The notes: generated from the sequence alone by a model not told the origin. 64,000 nucleotides of DNA from Pelagibacteraceae bacterium AG-426-G09 (GCA_003210075.1 QCNR01000002.1:19811-83810); one strand, 5' to 3'. Counted from the stretch's first letter, positions 1 through 8,909 are shown. Program-made: numbers and translations.

Positions 1-793
1 TAACGTTTTAAGAAACGCTGATAGACTATCAACTTACAGACAGATATGTGCGCAAGTTGCTAGAGAGCATAACTTAATAGCTTGTTTCATGACAAAGCCT
101 TTTATGGGAGTTTCTGCGAGTGGATGTCATACGAATATGTCTTTATGGAAAGGTGGAAAAATTTCAGTAAATAAATTGGGTAACAAAAATTTACCAGGGG
201 TAGAAGAAGTCTTTAGCTATGTCTCAGGTGGGACAAATACATTTATGCCAGATACGAAAGATATGCAGCTACCAGGAAAAATTGGTTTACAATCAATTGC
301 TGGTATCATGAAACATTTGCCTGCATTAACAGCATTAGGATCTTCAACGGTGAACTCATACAGAAGATTATGGGATCAAGGTTTCTGGGCACCTGTTTAT
401 GCTGACTGGGGATATCAAAATAGAACTTGTGGATTAAGAGTATCTGCACCAGGTCGTTTTGAATATAGATCAGTTGACTCAATGCATAATCCTTATTTGT
501 TAGGTGCGGCATTACTTAAAGCTTGTGATGAGGGAATTACTAAAAAAATGGTTCCTGCAAAACCTGAGTCTCGAAATATTTATGAAGCTCAGAAAGCTGG
601 AAAAGATGTTAAGAAACTCCCACTAAGTTTAGGAGAGGCTTTGGAAAGACTGTCAGAGGATGAGGTTATAAAATCAGCTATGCCAGATGAAATGTATAAA
701 GTGTTTCATTGGTATAAAAATGATGAGTGGGAAAGATTCCTTGGTGCAACAACACAATGGGATCTAGATACTTATCTTGACTGTTTACCTTAA
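1..793 (+). CDS. gmaS: gamma-glutamylmethylamide synthetase (glutamine synthetase family), C-terminal part
   Basis: Truncated by the window edge: the frame is open from base 2, ahead of the ATG at 89 used in the track, so about 263 C-terminal residues are visible of a usual 430-450. The glutamine-synthetase catalytic fold is clear: GCHTNMSLW (metal/glutamate-binding HxN-type segment), then NSYRRLW and the substrate-binding segment PGRFEYRSVD. GmaS joins methylamine to glutamate using ATP, giving gamma-glutamylmethylamide, in the cytoplasm. The GmaS assignment rather than an ammonia-using glutamine synthetase rests on the three mgs-like genes that follow at short spacing, which is the known indirect methylamine pathway arrangement. 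A type III glutamine synthetase remains the alternative; the two families are close relatives. Confidence 0.82.
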   Translation, partial: NVLRNADRLSTYRQICAQVAREHNLIACFMTKPFMGVSASGCHTNMSLWKGGKISVNKLGNKNLPGVEEVFSYVSGGTNTFMPDTKDMQLPGKIGLQSIAGIMKHLPALTALGSSTVNSYRRLWDQGFWAPVYADWGYQNRTCGLRVSAPGRFEYRSVDSMHNPYLLGAALLKACDEGITKKMVPAKPESRNIYEAQKAGKDVKKLPLSLGEALERLSEDEVIKSAMPDEMYKVFHWYKNDEWERFLGATTQWDLDTYLDCLP

Positions 794-813
794 AAATATA
801 AAAGGGGAAATAT

Positions 814-1755
814 ATGTGCGGAATAGCTGGATTAATTCACAGAGGTAAGTCTTCAAACGTTGGAAGCGAATTGCAACAAATGCTTCAAGCATTGAAGCAT
901 AGAGGGCCGGACTCAACTGGTTATGCTTTATATGCAGAAAATGATGGTAAGAATTTCATTATGAGATTTAAAGTAGGAGAAAATGTTGGCGAAGGTAGTA
1001 CTTCAGTAAACGAGGACGCTAGTGTTTACGATGAAAGAAAAAAACTAGTAGATCATATGTTAAAAGAATTAGGAGCAAATATAGTAAAAGATGAAAAGTT
1101 GACTCCATATTCCTATAGATATGAAATGCAATTTGATAAGGACTTGATGGAGTTTTCAAAAAAAATTGAAAGTATTAATGGAGTGGAAATTTTATCAATA
1201 GGAAAATCTTTAGAATTAATTAAAGATTTAGGCGATGCTGCTGCAGTTTCAGAAAGATATGGATTGGGTGATGTTAAAGGCACACATGCTATTGGACATG
1301 CAAGAATGGCAACTGAATCTGGTGTCGATATTAAATCTGCCCACCCTTTTTGGGGATACCCATTTAGCGATGTTTCTGTGGTTCATAACGGACAATTAAC
1401 TAATTATTGGAATAATAGAAGAGTTCTAGAAAATAAAGGCATGAGATTTATGTCTGAATGTGATTCAGAGTTAATCGCAGTGTATCTTGCTGAAAAAATG
1501 AGAAATGGTGCAACTTTAGAAGAAGGTATGAAAGACTCGTTAACTGGTTTAGATGGAGTGTTCACGTATTTTGTTGCAACTAAAGACTCTTTAGGTATGG
1601 CTAAAGATACTATGGCTGCAAAACCCTTAGTTCTTTATGAGTCAGATGATTTAGTGGCAATGGGATCAGAGGAAATTGCAATACGATCAATTCTTCCTCA
1701 AGAAATAGATACTTATGATCCATTCGATGGAGAGGTAAAGGTATGGCGAATTTAA
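814..1755 (+). CDS. mgsA: N-methylglutamate synthase subunit A (class II glutamine amidotransferase)
   Basis: 313 aa. The protein starts MCGIAGL, so Cys2 becomes the N-terminal Ntn-hydrolase nucleophile after Met removal. Further class II amidotransferase signatures follow: KHRGPDSTGYA, GHARMAT and VHNGQLTNYW. It corresponds to the amidotransferase domain of glutamate synthase as a free subunit. With the next two genes it forms the three-subunit enzyme known as N-methylglutamate synthase, which exchanges methylamine onto glutamate. An AGGGG ribosome site precedes the ATG, and the stop overlaps the start of mgsB by 13 bases, implying coupled translation. A stand-alone glutamate synthase-like (GlxB) role is the alternative name for the same family. 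Confidence 0.85.
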   Translation: MCGIAGLIHRGKSSNVGSELQQMLQALKHRGPDSTGYALYAENDGKNFIMRFKVGENVGEGSTSVNEDASVYDERKKLVDHMLKELGANIVKDEKLTPYSYRYEMQFDKDLMEFSKKIESINGVEILSIGKSLELIKDLGDAAAVSERYGLGDVKGTHAIGHARMATESGVDIKSAHPFWGYPFSDVSVVHNGQLTNYWNNRRVLENKGMRFMSECDSELIAVYLAEKMRNGATLEEGMKDSLTGLDGVFTYFVATKDSLGMAKDTMAAKPLVLYESDDLVAMGSEEIAIRSILPQEIDTYDPFDGEVKVWRI

Positions 1756-2597
1756 AAACTTCAGAAAAAAAAACAAAAGCCCAATCAATGGGACTTCATA
1801 CTGAAGTCTTAACTGGGAAAACTCAACAAAAATTCTTTAATCCTGATGAGGCTGAAAATTTCTACTATTGGGGAACATATGATGTAGATTTTAATAAAAG
1901 AACTGATCTTGATGTTAAAAATTTAGATTGTAAAGAAGCGAACAGAAAAATTGATGATTTAATGAGTCAAGGTTATGGGACTATAGTAATTAAAAATCCA
2001 CAAGGAAAACACAGCTTAGGCGTAGGGATACTTAATAAACTAAATTTAATCTTTGAGGGTAGCTTAGGATATTTTGGTGTTGGCTCGATTGATGGACCTA
2101 CTGTAAGAATAAATGGCAGAGTCGGTTGGTCTTGTGCAGAAAACATGATGGCAGGAAAAGTAGTTATTGAAAAAAATGCAGGATCTTGCTTTGGGGCGGC
2201 TATAAGAGGTGGTGACCTTATTTGTAAAGGAAGTGTTGGTGCAAGAACAGGGATCGACCAAAAAGGCGGGACAATAATTATTGGTGGAGATGCAGGCGCA
2301 TTTACGGGTTTCATGATGCAAAGAGGAAGAATAATAATTTTGGGTGACGTAGGCATAAACCTTGGAGACTCTATGTATGATGGGACTATTTATGTAGGTG
2401 GAAAAATAGGTTCATTTGGAAGTGATGCCGTAGAGTCGCCTATGACAAAAAGTGATATGGATTGGTTAAAAAGAAAACTTAAAGTAGCAGAGATCGGTGA
2501 AAATTTTGATATGTCTAAAATGACAAAAGTAGTAGCTGGTAAAAAATTATGGAATTACGACGCATTAGAACCAACTGAGAAAAAAGGAGCTATATAA
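1743..2597 (+). CDS. mgsB: N-methylglutamate synthase subunit B (GXGXG domain protein)
   Basis: 284 aa. The C-terminal two thirds is the right-handed beta-helix GXGXG domain found at the end of large-subunit glutamate synthase: repeated glycine turns such as GSVGARTG, IIIGGDAG and IIILGDVG, each spaced by about 18-20 residues. This domain is structural and holds the other two activities together. It starts inside the end of mgsA and is followed one base later by mgsC, so the three are one translational unit. The N-terminal 30 residues are Lys/Thr rich and poorly conserved-looking. Confidence 0.84.
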   Translation: MANLKTSEKKTKAQSMGLHTEVLTGKTQQKFFNPDEAENFYYWGTYDVDFNKRTDLDVKNLDCKEANRKIDDLMSQGYGTIVIKNPQGKHSLGVGILNKLNLIFEGSLGYFGVGSIDGPTVRINGRVGWSCAENMMAGKVVIEKNAGSCFGAAIRGGDLICKGSVGARTGIDQKGGTIIIGGDAGAFTGFMMQRGRIIILGDVGINLGDSMYDGTIYVGGKIGSFGSDAVESPMTKSDMDWLKRKLKVAEIGENFDMSKMTKVVAGKKLWNYDALEPTEKKGAI

Positions 2598-2598
2598 A

Positions 2599-3996
2599 AT
2601 GGCAAAAAAAAAGAAAAATGGAAAATCAAACGGTCACTCTAACGGAAATGGCAAGAGTGAGTTCTCAAAAAGAAATAAAAGTTTACTGGGTTATAATTCA
2701 ATTTTTACACCTGAAGTAATTGATGACATCCATATAAAAGCTCAGCTAGGAAGATATAGAATGAGAGGAATGGCTTTAATGAAAAAAATTCCTACATTTG
2801 ATGATCTTGTGTTTTTACCTGGAACTTTAACAAGATTTGTAATTGAAGGTTACAGAGAAAAGTGTGAAACAAAAACTGTTATTGGGCCAAGATGTGAAAA
2901 TCCAATTGAATTAGATATACCAGTTTATATTACTGGAATGAGTTTCGGTGCATTATCTTATGAGGCAAAAACTGCTTTAGCAAGAGGTGCTACGATGGCT
3001 GGAAGTGCCACATGTTCAGGTGAAGGCGGAATGATACCAGATGAGAGAAGATATTCGGAAAAATGGTACTATCAATGTATTCAATCTAGATATGGTTTTA
3101 ATCCACATCACGCTCAACTTGCGGATGGTATAGAGGTATTTATAGGACAAGGTCAAAAAGTTGGTATGGGAGGACATTTAATGGGTCAGAAAGTTACTGA
3201 CCAAGTTGCTGAAATGAGATCACTTCCAGCTGGTATTGACCAAAGATCACCAGCAAGACACCCTGATTGGCTAGGACCAGATGATCTTGCATTAAAAGTT
3301 CAAGAGCTAAGAGAATTAACTAAAAATAAAGTACCAATCCAATTGAAACTTGGGGCTGCAAAAGTATATGACGATGTGCGTATGGCAGCTAAGTGTGATC
3401 CTGACTCGATTTACCTTGATGGAATGGAAGGATCAACTGGTGCTGGACCGCATATCGCTGCGGCTAATACAGGTATACCAGGAATTGCCGCTATAAGAGA
3501 AGCAAGAAGAGCAATAGATGATGTTGGAAAAACTGGAAAAGTTACGTTGATCTATGCAGGCGGAGTTAGAGATGGTGCAGATATGGCAAAAGCACTTGCT
3601 TTAGGTGCAGATGCAATTGCAATAGGAACTGGAGCTATGGTAGCTTTAAATTGTAATAAAGAAATACCTGAGTCAAATTTTGAAAAAGAAATGGGTGTTC
3701 CGGCTGGACATTGTTATCATTGTCATACTGGCAGATGCCCAGTTGGTGTTGCAACGCAAGATCCAAAATTAAGAAAAAGATTAAATCCAGATGAAGCAGC
3801 ATTAAGAGTATACAACTATTTACATGCAATGACTTTAGAAGCGCAACTTCTTGCAAGAGCTTGTGGTAAAACAAATATACACTCTTTAGAACCTGAGGAT
3901 ATGGCAGCTTTAACAATGGAAGCTTCTGCGCTTGCAAAAGTTCCATTATCAGGAACTAATCATACTGTTGGAGTTGATGACTTCCACAAAATATAG
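2599..3996 (+). CDS. mgsC: N-methylglutamate synthase subunit C (FMN-binding glutamate synthase domain)
   Basis: 465 aa. It matches the FMN/iron-sulfur central domain of glutamate synthase: the TIM-barrel segments ITGMSFGALSYEAK and IQLKLGAAK, the FMN phosphate-binding LIYAGGVRDGADMAKALALG, and a Cys cluster HCYHCHTGRCPVG like the glutamate synthase [3Fe-4S] motif. It should carry the N-methylglutamate-forming reductive chemistry. The first 25 residues are a low-complexity Lys/Asn/Ser/Gly tail (MAKKKKNGKS...). The gene is one base after mgsB and nine before the next gene. A bona fide ammonia-forming glutamate synthase fragment is the alternative reading. Confidence 0.86.
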   Translation: MAKKKKNGKSNGHSNGNGKSEFSKRNKSLLGYNSIFTPEVIDDIHIKAQLGRYRMRGMALMKKIPTFDDLVFLPGTLTRFVIEGYREKCETKTVIGPRCENPIELDIPVYITGMSFGALSYEAKTALARGATMAGSATCSGEGGMIPDERRYSEKWYYQCIQSRYGFNPHHAQLADGIEVFIGQGQKVGMGGHLMGQKVTDQVAEMRSLPAGIDQRSPARHPDWLGPDDLALKVQELRELTKNKVPIQLKLGAAKVYDDVRMAAKCDPDSIYLDGMEGSTGAGPHIAAANTGIPGIAAIREARRAIDDVGKTGKVTLIYAGGVRDGADMAKALALGADAIAIGTGAMVALNCNKEIPESNFEKEMGVPAGHCYHCHTGRCPVGVATQDPKLRKRLNPDEAALRVYNYLHAMTLEAQLLARACGKTNIHSLEPEDMAALTMEASALAKVPLSGTNHTVGVDDFHKI

Positions 3997-4004
3997 GAAA
4001 TTAA

Positions 4005-4415
4005 ATGGCAAAGAAAAAAAATAAATCAAAGAAAAAAGAAAAAGAAGTAAAAGGTCAATTAGGAAAGAAAAAAGAGACTGCTAGAGAAAAAATGATTGGT
4101 CAAACTATTGGTTATCGTTACGATGTTAACCTGTTGCCTGATTACGCTAGATTAACTCCTTTCTTGAAAAAATATATAGAAGCAATGGGTTGGGATGATC
4201 TCAACTGGTTAGAAGACGTACATATGGGATATGAAGAGGACAGGCCAGCAGTATTTGATAGAAATGCAAATGGTTGGGTAACAATACCTAAAAAAATTAA
4301 ATTACCTAATAATCAGCAAGACAGAGACATGATTGCTAGAGAATTGTTGGTAAAATTTCAAATGTCTCCAAATCATCCTTTGGTAGATCTAAAAAAAGCA
4401 TATAGAAAATTTTAA
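4005..4415 (+). CDS. conserved protein of unknown function linked to mgsABC
   Basis: 136 aa and not recognised. The first 35 residues are almost all Lys/Glu/Gly (MAKKKNKSKKKEKEVK), resembling the N-terminal tail of MgsC just upstream. The rest is a soluble alpha-rich domain with aromatic and acidic patches (GWDDLNWLEDVHMGYEEDRP) and no Cys or membrane segment. It follows mgsC by eight bases, so it is probably co-transcribed and may assist N-methylglutamate synthase. That role is inference from position only. Confidence 0.7.
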   Translation: MAKKKNKSKKKEKEVKGQLGKKKETAREKMIGQTIGYRYDVNLLPDYARLTPFLKKYIEAMGWDDLNWLEDVHMGYEEDRPAVFDRNANGWVTIPKKIKLPNNQQDRDMIARELLVKFQMSPNHPLVDLKKAYRKF

Positions 4416-4444
4416 AATCAAAAAATTATTTAGTTCTAGTATTG

Positions 4445-4461
4445 GTTGATTAATAATCAAC
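4445..4461 (+). terminator. weak hairpin after the mgs operon
   Basis: GTTGATT-AAT-AATCAAC, a 7-bp stem with a 3-base loop, followed by CTTTATC. It is A/T-rich with only a short U-run, so it is a weak candidate end of the gmaS-mgs transcript. Confidence 0.35.
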
Positions 4462-4593
4462 TTTATCAACTAAAATGTAGCTTTTTACTGTTGTTATTAG
4501 TTTTTCAATAAAATAAATTTAATAAAAAGTTTAGGTGTGCTGAAATATTCTGAAAGCATTCTTAAATTTGTAAATTAAAGGGAGGAAAGCACG
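4462..4593 (+). promoter_or_regulatory. amt upstream leader
   Basis: This gene-free stretch must hold the amt promoter. A strong ribosome site, AAAGGGAGG, sits at 4577-4585. The element GTGCT (4537-4541) can pair either with AGCA (4555-4558) or with AGCAC (4588-4592), which lies between the ribosome site and the ATG. That would give two exclusive folds. The pairings are only 4-5 bp, so a regulatory role is speculative. No confident -35/-10 pair was chosen. Confidence 0.3.
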
Positions 4594-5994
4594 ATGACTG
4601 ATCAACTTAGTGCATTGACGACCATATTTACTGAATTCTACTATTGGGTAACTGTAGTACTTATGTTCCTAATTCACGTAGGTTTCTGTATGTATGAGGT
4701 TGGAGCCTCTAGATATAAACATCACCAACATACATTGATGAAGAATACAATGTTAATACCATTGGTTACAATAACATGGTTCTTTTTTGGTTGGTGGATA
4801 TATTGGGCGTTTCCAACAGGACCGGGTTTAGCACCTTCTATCATGAACGAAAGTGCAGCATTAATTACGGACGAGTCCGCATTTAGTGCAACTTGGTATA
4901 CTGCTACAAGTGATTTAATGGCAATAAACCTTAACGACCACATAAGTGGTGTGTTCTGGGCAGCATTTCTATTATTTTCATGGACAGCAGCTTCAATCGT
5001 TTCAGGTGCTGTAATTGAAAGAATTACAACATTTGCATTTGGTATCTTGGCAATAGCTATTGGTTCGGTATTCTGGACAATAGATGCTGCGTGGGGATGG
5101 CATTTCGACGGTTGGATGTTAAAAATATTAGGTTATCACGATGCTTATGCATCGGGAGTAATTCACGCAATAGCAGGAGGATTTGCTCTTGGAATTCTAT
5201 GTGTATTAGGACCAAGAATAGGAAAATTCTCATCTAGCGGAGAACCTAGAAATATAGGACCAAGAAATCCTTGGTTAGTAACAGTAGGATTATTTTTAAT
5301 TTATACTGGTTTCTGGGGTTTTTATGCAGCGTGTAATATTCCAATCTATGATTTAGGACCTGAATATGGAATGGAAGGAGTAACATTCTGGACTGCAACA
5401 AACATATATGTAACACCAACTACTTTAAGTGGTATTACATTTAACTTCTTGATGTCACTATCAGGAGGATTGTTGGCCGGATATGTTATATCTAAAGGTG
5501 ATCCTTTCTGGACATATTCAAGTGGACTAGCAGGAGTAATAACAGCTTCGGCAGGTAACGACTTATATCACCCAATACAAGCAATGATAATTGCAATGAT
5601 TGGTGTGTGGGTTGCTTACAAACTGCATTATTGGGTTGAACGTAAGTTCAAAATTGATGATGCTGTTGGAGCAGTTGCTGTTCACGGTTATGCTGGTTTC
5701 GTAGGACTAGTTATTTGTGGGTTTGTTCTAAATGGTTATCCATCATCTGGTTACAGTGTTGGAGCTATGTGGGATGGATCAACTTATGCTGCAATAAATC
5801 CATTAGGAATGTTTATTGGGGCAATAATTATGTTCTTCGTTCTAGGGTTTTTCCCTGGCTACATAATTGCTAGAGTACTTCACGGTATGGGCAAATTAAG
5901 AATCCCAAGAGAAGTAGAATTAGCAGGTCTAGATTATCAAATATTAGAGGATGCGAGTAGTGATGAAAAAGCCGTCGCATCATCTTCAAGGTAA
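4594..5994 (+). CDS. amt: ammonium transporter (Amt/Mep/Rh family)
   Basis: 466 aa, about eleven hydrophobic segments, inner membrane. The two pore histidines of the family are present in GVIHAIAGG and GAVAVHGYAG, and an N-terminal FLIHVGFCMYEVG segment corresponds to the first conserved helix. It imports ammonium or methylammonium, fitting its place after the methylamine genes and before a second glutamine synthetase-like gene. The hydrophilic C-terminal tail (about 30 residues) is where GlnK-type proteins act in related transporters; no glnK is in the window. A strong Shine-Dalgarno decides the start. Confidence 0.93.
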   Translation: MTDQLSALTTIFTEFYYWVTVVLMFLIHVGFCMYEVGASRYKHHQHTLMKNTMLIPLVTITWFFFGWWIYWAFPTGPGLAPSIMNESAALITDESAFSATWYTATSDLMAINLNDHISGVFWAAFLLFSWTAASIVSGAVIERITTFAFGILAIAIGSVFWTIDAAWGWHFDGWMLKILGYHDAYASGVIHAIAGGFALGILCVLGPRIGKFSSSGEPRNIGPRNPWLVTVGLFLIYTGFWGFYAACNIPIYDLGPEYGMEGVTFWTATNIYVTPTTLSGITFNFLMSLSGGLLAGYVISKGDPFWTYSSGLAGVITASAGNDLYHPIQAMIIAMIGVWVAYKLHYWVERKFKIDDAVGAVAVHGYAGFVGLVICGFVLNGYPSSGYSVGAMWDGSTYAAINPLGMFIGAIIMFFVLGFFPGYIIARVLHGMGKLRIPREVELAGLDYQILEDASSDEKAVASSSR

Positions 5995-6006
5995 AGGAGG
6001 TTAACT

Positions 6007-6228
6007 ATGGCTACAGTAAGTAACTGGATAGATCATCTGAGTGCCTCTGAAGTTGCAGGGGCAGTTTACCCGGGCGTTGGATCCGAGGGTATTCTTGTTA
6101 TTGTTGGTATTGTGATTTGGATAGGCTGGCATGTTGTTTCAAGCATGCAAGAGTCTGACAAAATGAATGATATCGCAAGAAGAAGACCTGGAAAAGATGA
6201 CTGGAAAAGCAACACACCTGACTGGTAA
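6007..6228 (+). CDS. small single-span membrane protein downstream of amt
   Basis: 73 aa. A clear ribosome site (AAAGGAGG) lies a few bases before the ATG, and the gene follows amt by 12 bases, so it is co-expressed. One membrane helix spans roughly residues 28-46 (GILVIVGIVIWIGWHVV), followed by a charged cytoplasmic tail ending KSNTPDW. Function is unknown; a small accessory subunit of the ammonium transporter is inference from position. The strong ribosome site and terminator after it support real translation. Confidence 0.7.
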   Translation: MATVSNWIDHLSASEVAGAVYPGVGSEGILVIVGIVIWIGWHVVSSMQESDKMNDIARRRPGKDDWKSNTPDW

Positions 6229-6240
6229 ATAATAGGTCTT

Positions 6241-6268
6241 GAGGGCGCATTAAAATGCGCCCTCTTTA
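6241..6268 (+). terminator. intrinsic terminator after amt operon
   Basis: Perfect 10-bp stem GAGGGCGCAT / ATGCGCCCTC with a TAAA loop, followed by TTTAAAA. It is much more G+C-rich than its surroundings. It ends the amt plus small-protein transcript and lies only eight bases before the next possible start codon. Confidence 0.85.
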
Positions 6269-6272
6269 AAAG

Positions 6273-6431
6273 ATGGAAGAAAACAATCAAAAAGAACAAG
6301 AAAATAAAACACCAAGTAAAATGGCTAGGCTAGCATGGCCTAAAGCCAAGTATGGTGTTATAATTGCAATAATAATAATTGTGGTGGTAAATTTAATATA
6401 TTACAAAGACTTAATAAAAAGTTTTTTTTAA
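6273..6431 (+). CDS. 52-aa putative membrane microprotein
   Basis: Too short for the ORF track. Reading from ATG 6273 gives 52 residues: a polar N-terminus (MEENNQKEQE), a basic patch (KMARLAWPKAK), then one strongly hydrophobic helix (VIIAIIIIVVV) and a short Lys-containing tail. It ends two bases before the next gene. No Shine-Dalgarno is visible, since the preceding bases are the terminator stem. The basic-then-hydrophobic pattern suits an inner-membrane, N-in topology. Translation is plausible but unproven. Confidence 0.45.
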   Translation: MEENNQKEQENKTPSKMARLAWPKAKYGVIIAIIIIVVVNLIYYKDLIKSFF

Positions 6432-6433
6432 AA

Positions 6434-7759
6434 ATGTCAAAAAATCTTTCAAGAATTGCAAAACAAAAAAAAATAAAATACTTTCTTATTAGTTTTGTAG
6501 ATTTATTTGGAGTTTTAAGATCTAAACTTGTTCCGGCAAGAGCAATTGGTGAAATGCAAAAAAATGGAGCTGGTTTTGCTGGTTTCGCTACTTGGTTAGA
6601 TATGACTCCAGCAGACACTGATATGTTTGCGATTCCTGATCCAGATAGTTTAATTATTTTACCTTGGAATAGAGAGGTGGGATGGTTAGCTTCTGATTTA
6701 TGGATGGATGGAAAACCCGTAGATGCATCTCCAAGAATAATGCTTAAAAGACAAATAGAAAAATTATCTAAAAGAAATTTAAAAATGAAATCAGGTGTAG
6801 AATGTGAATATTTTTTATTGTCTGAAGATGGAAAATCAATATCAGATCCAAAAGATATACAGTCAAAACCTTGCTATGATCAATCTGCGTTAATGAGAAG
6901 ATATGAATTAATTAAAGAAATTTGCGATTGTATGATTGAACTTGGATGGAACCCATATCAAAATGATCATGAGGATGCTAATGGGCAATTTGAGATGAAT
7001 TGGGATTATTCAGATAGTTTAATAACAGCCGATAGACATACATTTTTTAAATTTATGGTTAAATCTTTAGCTGAAAAACACGGATTAAGAGCAACTTTTA
7101 TGCCTAAACCATTCACAAACTTAACAGGAAACGGTTGTCATGCTCACATTTCTTTATGGGATGGGAAATCAAATAAATTTTTAGAAAAAGGAGATAGGTT
7201 AGGTTTAAGTAAGTTAGCTTATAATTTTTTAGGTGGAATAATTAAAAATGCCACTTCTCTAGCAGCATTCTTTAATCCAACAATTAATAGTTACAGAAGG
7301 ATAAATGCACCACCAACAAAATCAGGTGCAAGCTGGTCTCCAAGCAGTATTTCTTATACTGGAAACAATAGAACTCATATGATTAGAGTCCCAGATCCAG
7401 GAAGATTTGAGCTTAGATTGATGGATGGATCATCAAATCCATATTTACTACAAGCAGGAGTTATGGCTGCAGGTCTAGATGGCATAAATAATAAAACTGA
7501 TCCAGGAGAACCATTGTTTTGTAATATGTATACAGATCATAAAAATTATCCAAACTTAGAAAGGCTTCCAAATGAACTTGAGGAGTCTTTAGAAAATCTA
7601 GAGAATAACAAAATATTACGTGAGGCTTTTGGAGAAAAAGTAATTTCAAGCTATGTAAAACTTAAAAAACAAGAGATTGAGTCTTTTGATAATGAAGAAA
7701 GATTCGACAAAAGGTCCCCGATAACATCTTGGGAAAGAAACAATAGTCTAGACTGCTAA
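6434..7759 (+). CDS. glnT: type III glutamine synthetase-like ligase (GlnT family)
   Basis: 441 aa, near full family length. N-terminal beta-grasp region, then the catalytic domain with EYFL, NGCHAHISLWDG (ATP/metal-binding), INSYRR and the glutamate-binding PDPGRFELRLMDGSSNPYL. The family ligates ammonia or an amine to glutamate with ATP. It is a paralogue of the truncated gmaS at the window start, sharing the (N/S)GCHxxxSLW and NSYRR blocks. It lies downstream of amt and six bases before a PLP ammonia-lyase, so it may re-assimilate released ammonia. It could instead make a gamma-glutamyl amide; the sequence alone does not fix the amine. Confidence 0.82.
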   Translation: MSKNLSRIAKQKKIKYFLISFVDLFGVLRSKLVPARAIGEMQKNGAGFAGFATWLDMTPADTDMFAIPDPDSLIILPWNREVGWLASDLWMDGKPVDASPRIMLKRQIEKLSKRNLKMKSGVECEYFLLSEDGKSISDPKDIQSKPCYDQSALMRRYELIKEICDCMIELGWNPYQNDHEDANGQFEMNWDYSDSLITADRHTFFKFMVKSLAEKHGLRATFMPKPFTNLTGNGCHAHISLWDGKSNKFLEKGDRLGLSKLAYNFLGGIIKNATSLAAFFNPTINSYRRINAPPTKSGASWSPSSISYTGNNRTHMIRVPDPGRFELRLMDGSSNPYLLQAGVMAAGLDGINNKTDPGEPLFCNMYTDHKNYPNLERLPNELEESLENLENNKILREAFGEKVISSYVKLKKQEIESFDNEERFDKRSPITSWERNNSLDC

Positions 7760-7765
7760 TAACTA

Positions 7766-8905
7766 ATGAGTAATACTGAAGTATTCGGTTGGAAATTTTC
7801 TAAATTTATAAATAATAAAAATTACGATTTTAATAGGGATAAAATTCTTGATGTATGTGGAGAAGATAATGTAATTGATGCCCATGATTCAATATCTGGT
7901 TGGAAAAATTATAATCCAACACCGTTAGTAAAATTAAATAAACTTTCAAAAAAGTTCATTTTAAATAATATTTTTTACAAGGATGAGTCAAAAAGATTCC
8001 ATCTAAAATCGTTTAAAGCTTTAGGGGGTGCGTATGCTGTCCAAAAAATTACAAAAGGAAATAAATCTATCACTGTTGCAACTGCTACAGCAGGTAACCA
8101 TGGTAGATCAGTATCTTGGGGAGCACAGAGACTTGGTTTAAATTGTAAAATATTTATTAGTGAGTATGTAAGCGAAGCACGAGCTGATGTAATGAGAAAT
8201 CTTGGTGCTGACGTTATAAGGGTAAAAGGTAATTATGAAGCATCTTTAAAAGAATGTATTAAACAATCAAAAATGAATGGTTGGGAAATAATACAAGATG
8301 TTGCATGGGAAGGTTATGAAGAAGTTCCAAAATTAACGATGGCTGGATATTCTGTTATGATAAAAGAAATTTCAAATCAAACAGACCAATATATAACCCA
8401 TGTTTTTTTACAGGCAGGTGTAGGTGGAATGGCTTCAGGTGCAATTGCAGGTATTGCTAAATATTTTGAAAGGATACCAAAAATTATTGTTGTTGAGCCT
8501 GAAACAGCTGATTGTGTTTTACAAAGTATAGAAGCAGGTGAAATGCAAAAAATAGATATCAAAAAAGAAAGTATTTTGGGCGGAATGTCATGTGGAGAAG
8601 TTTCAGTAGTTCCTTGGAGAATATTAAAGCATGCAGTAAATAATTGTATAAGTATAACAGATGAAAATATAGCTGAAACAATTGCTATGCTTAAAGAAAA
8701 ATATTTTAGTGATGAACCAATTATTGGAGGAGAGTGCGCAACTCCTGGTATAATTAGTTTAATAGCAGCCACTGAGAATAAAAATATTAAAGATAAATTA
8801 GAGTTAAACGAAAAATCAAATGTTCTTTTAATAGGTTGTGAAGGAGATGCAGATGAAAATCTTTACAAAAAATTATTTAATGAAGGTATTGAAAAATTAA
8901 TTTAA
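7766..8905 (+). CDS. dpaL: diaminopropionate ammonia-lyase (PLP fold type II)
   Basis: 379 aa, close to the 390-400 of DpaL/YgeX. The PLP-lysine segment is DESKRFHLKSFKALGGAYAV, whose SFK lysine forms the Schiff base. The phosphate-binding glycines appear as AGVGGMASGAI and the substrate loop as TATAGNHGRSVSWGA. The enzyme converts 2,3-diaminopropionate to pyruvate plus two ammonia in the cytoplasm. It sits in an operon with a glutamine synthetase-like gene upstream and a Trp-rich unknown five bases downstream. A threonine dehydratase/EutB-like activity on another amino acid is the main alternative. Confidence 0.82.
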   Translation: MSNTEVFGWKFSKFINNKNYDFNRDKILDVCGEDNVIDAHDSISGWKNYNPTPLVKLNKLSKKFILNNIFYKDESKRFHLKSFKALGGAYAVQKITKGNKSITVATATAGNHGRSVSWGAQRLGLNCKIFISEYVSEARADVMRNLGADVIRVKGNYEASLKECIKQSKMNGWEIIQDVAWEGYEEVPKLTMAGYSVMIKEISNQTDQYITHVFLQAGVGGMASGAIAGIAKYFERIPKIIVVEPETADCVLQSIEAGEMQKIDIKKESILGGMSCGEVSVVPWRILKHAVNNCISITDENIAETIAMLKEKYFSDEPIIGGECATPGIISLIAATENKNIKDKLELNEKSNVLLIGCEGDADENLYKKLFNEGIEKLI

Positions 8906-8909
8906 ATTT

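Noticed and set aside
1973-2356. 127-aa minus-strand ORF inside mgsB
   Set aside because: Antisense shadow of the glycine-rich GXGXG repeats; Pro/Ile/Ser-rich with no ribosome site.
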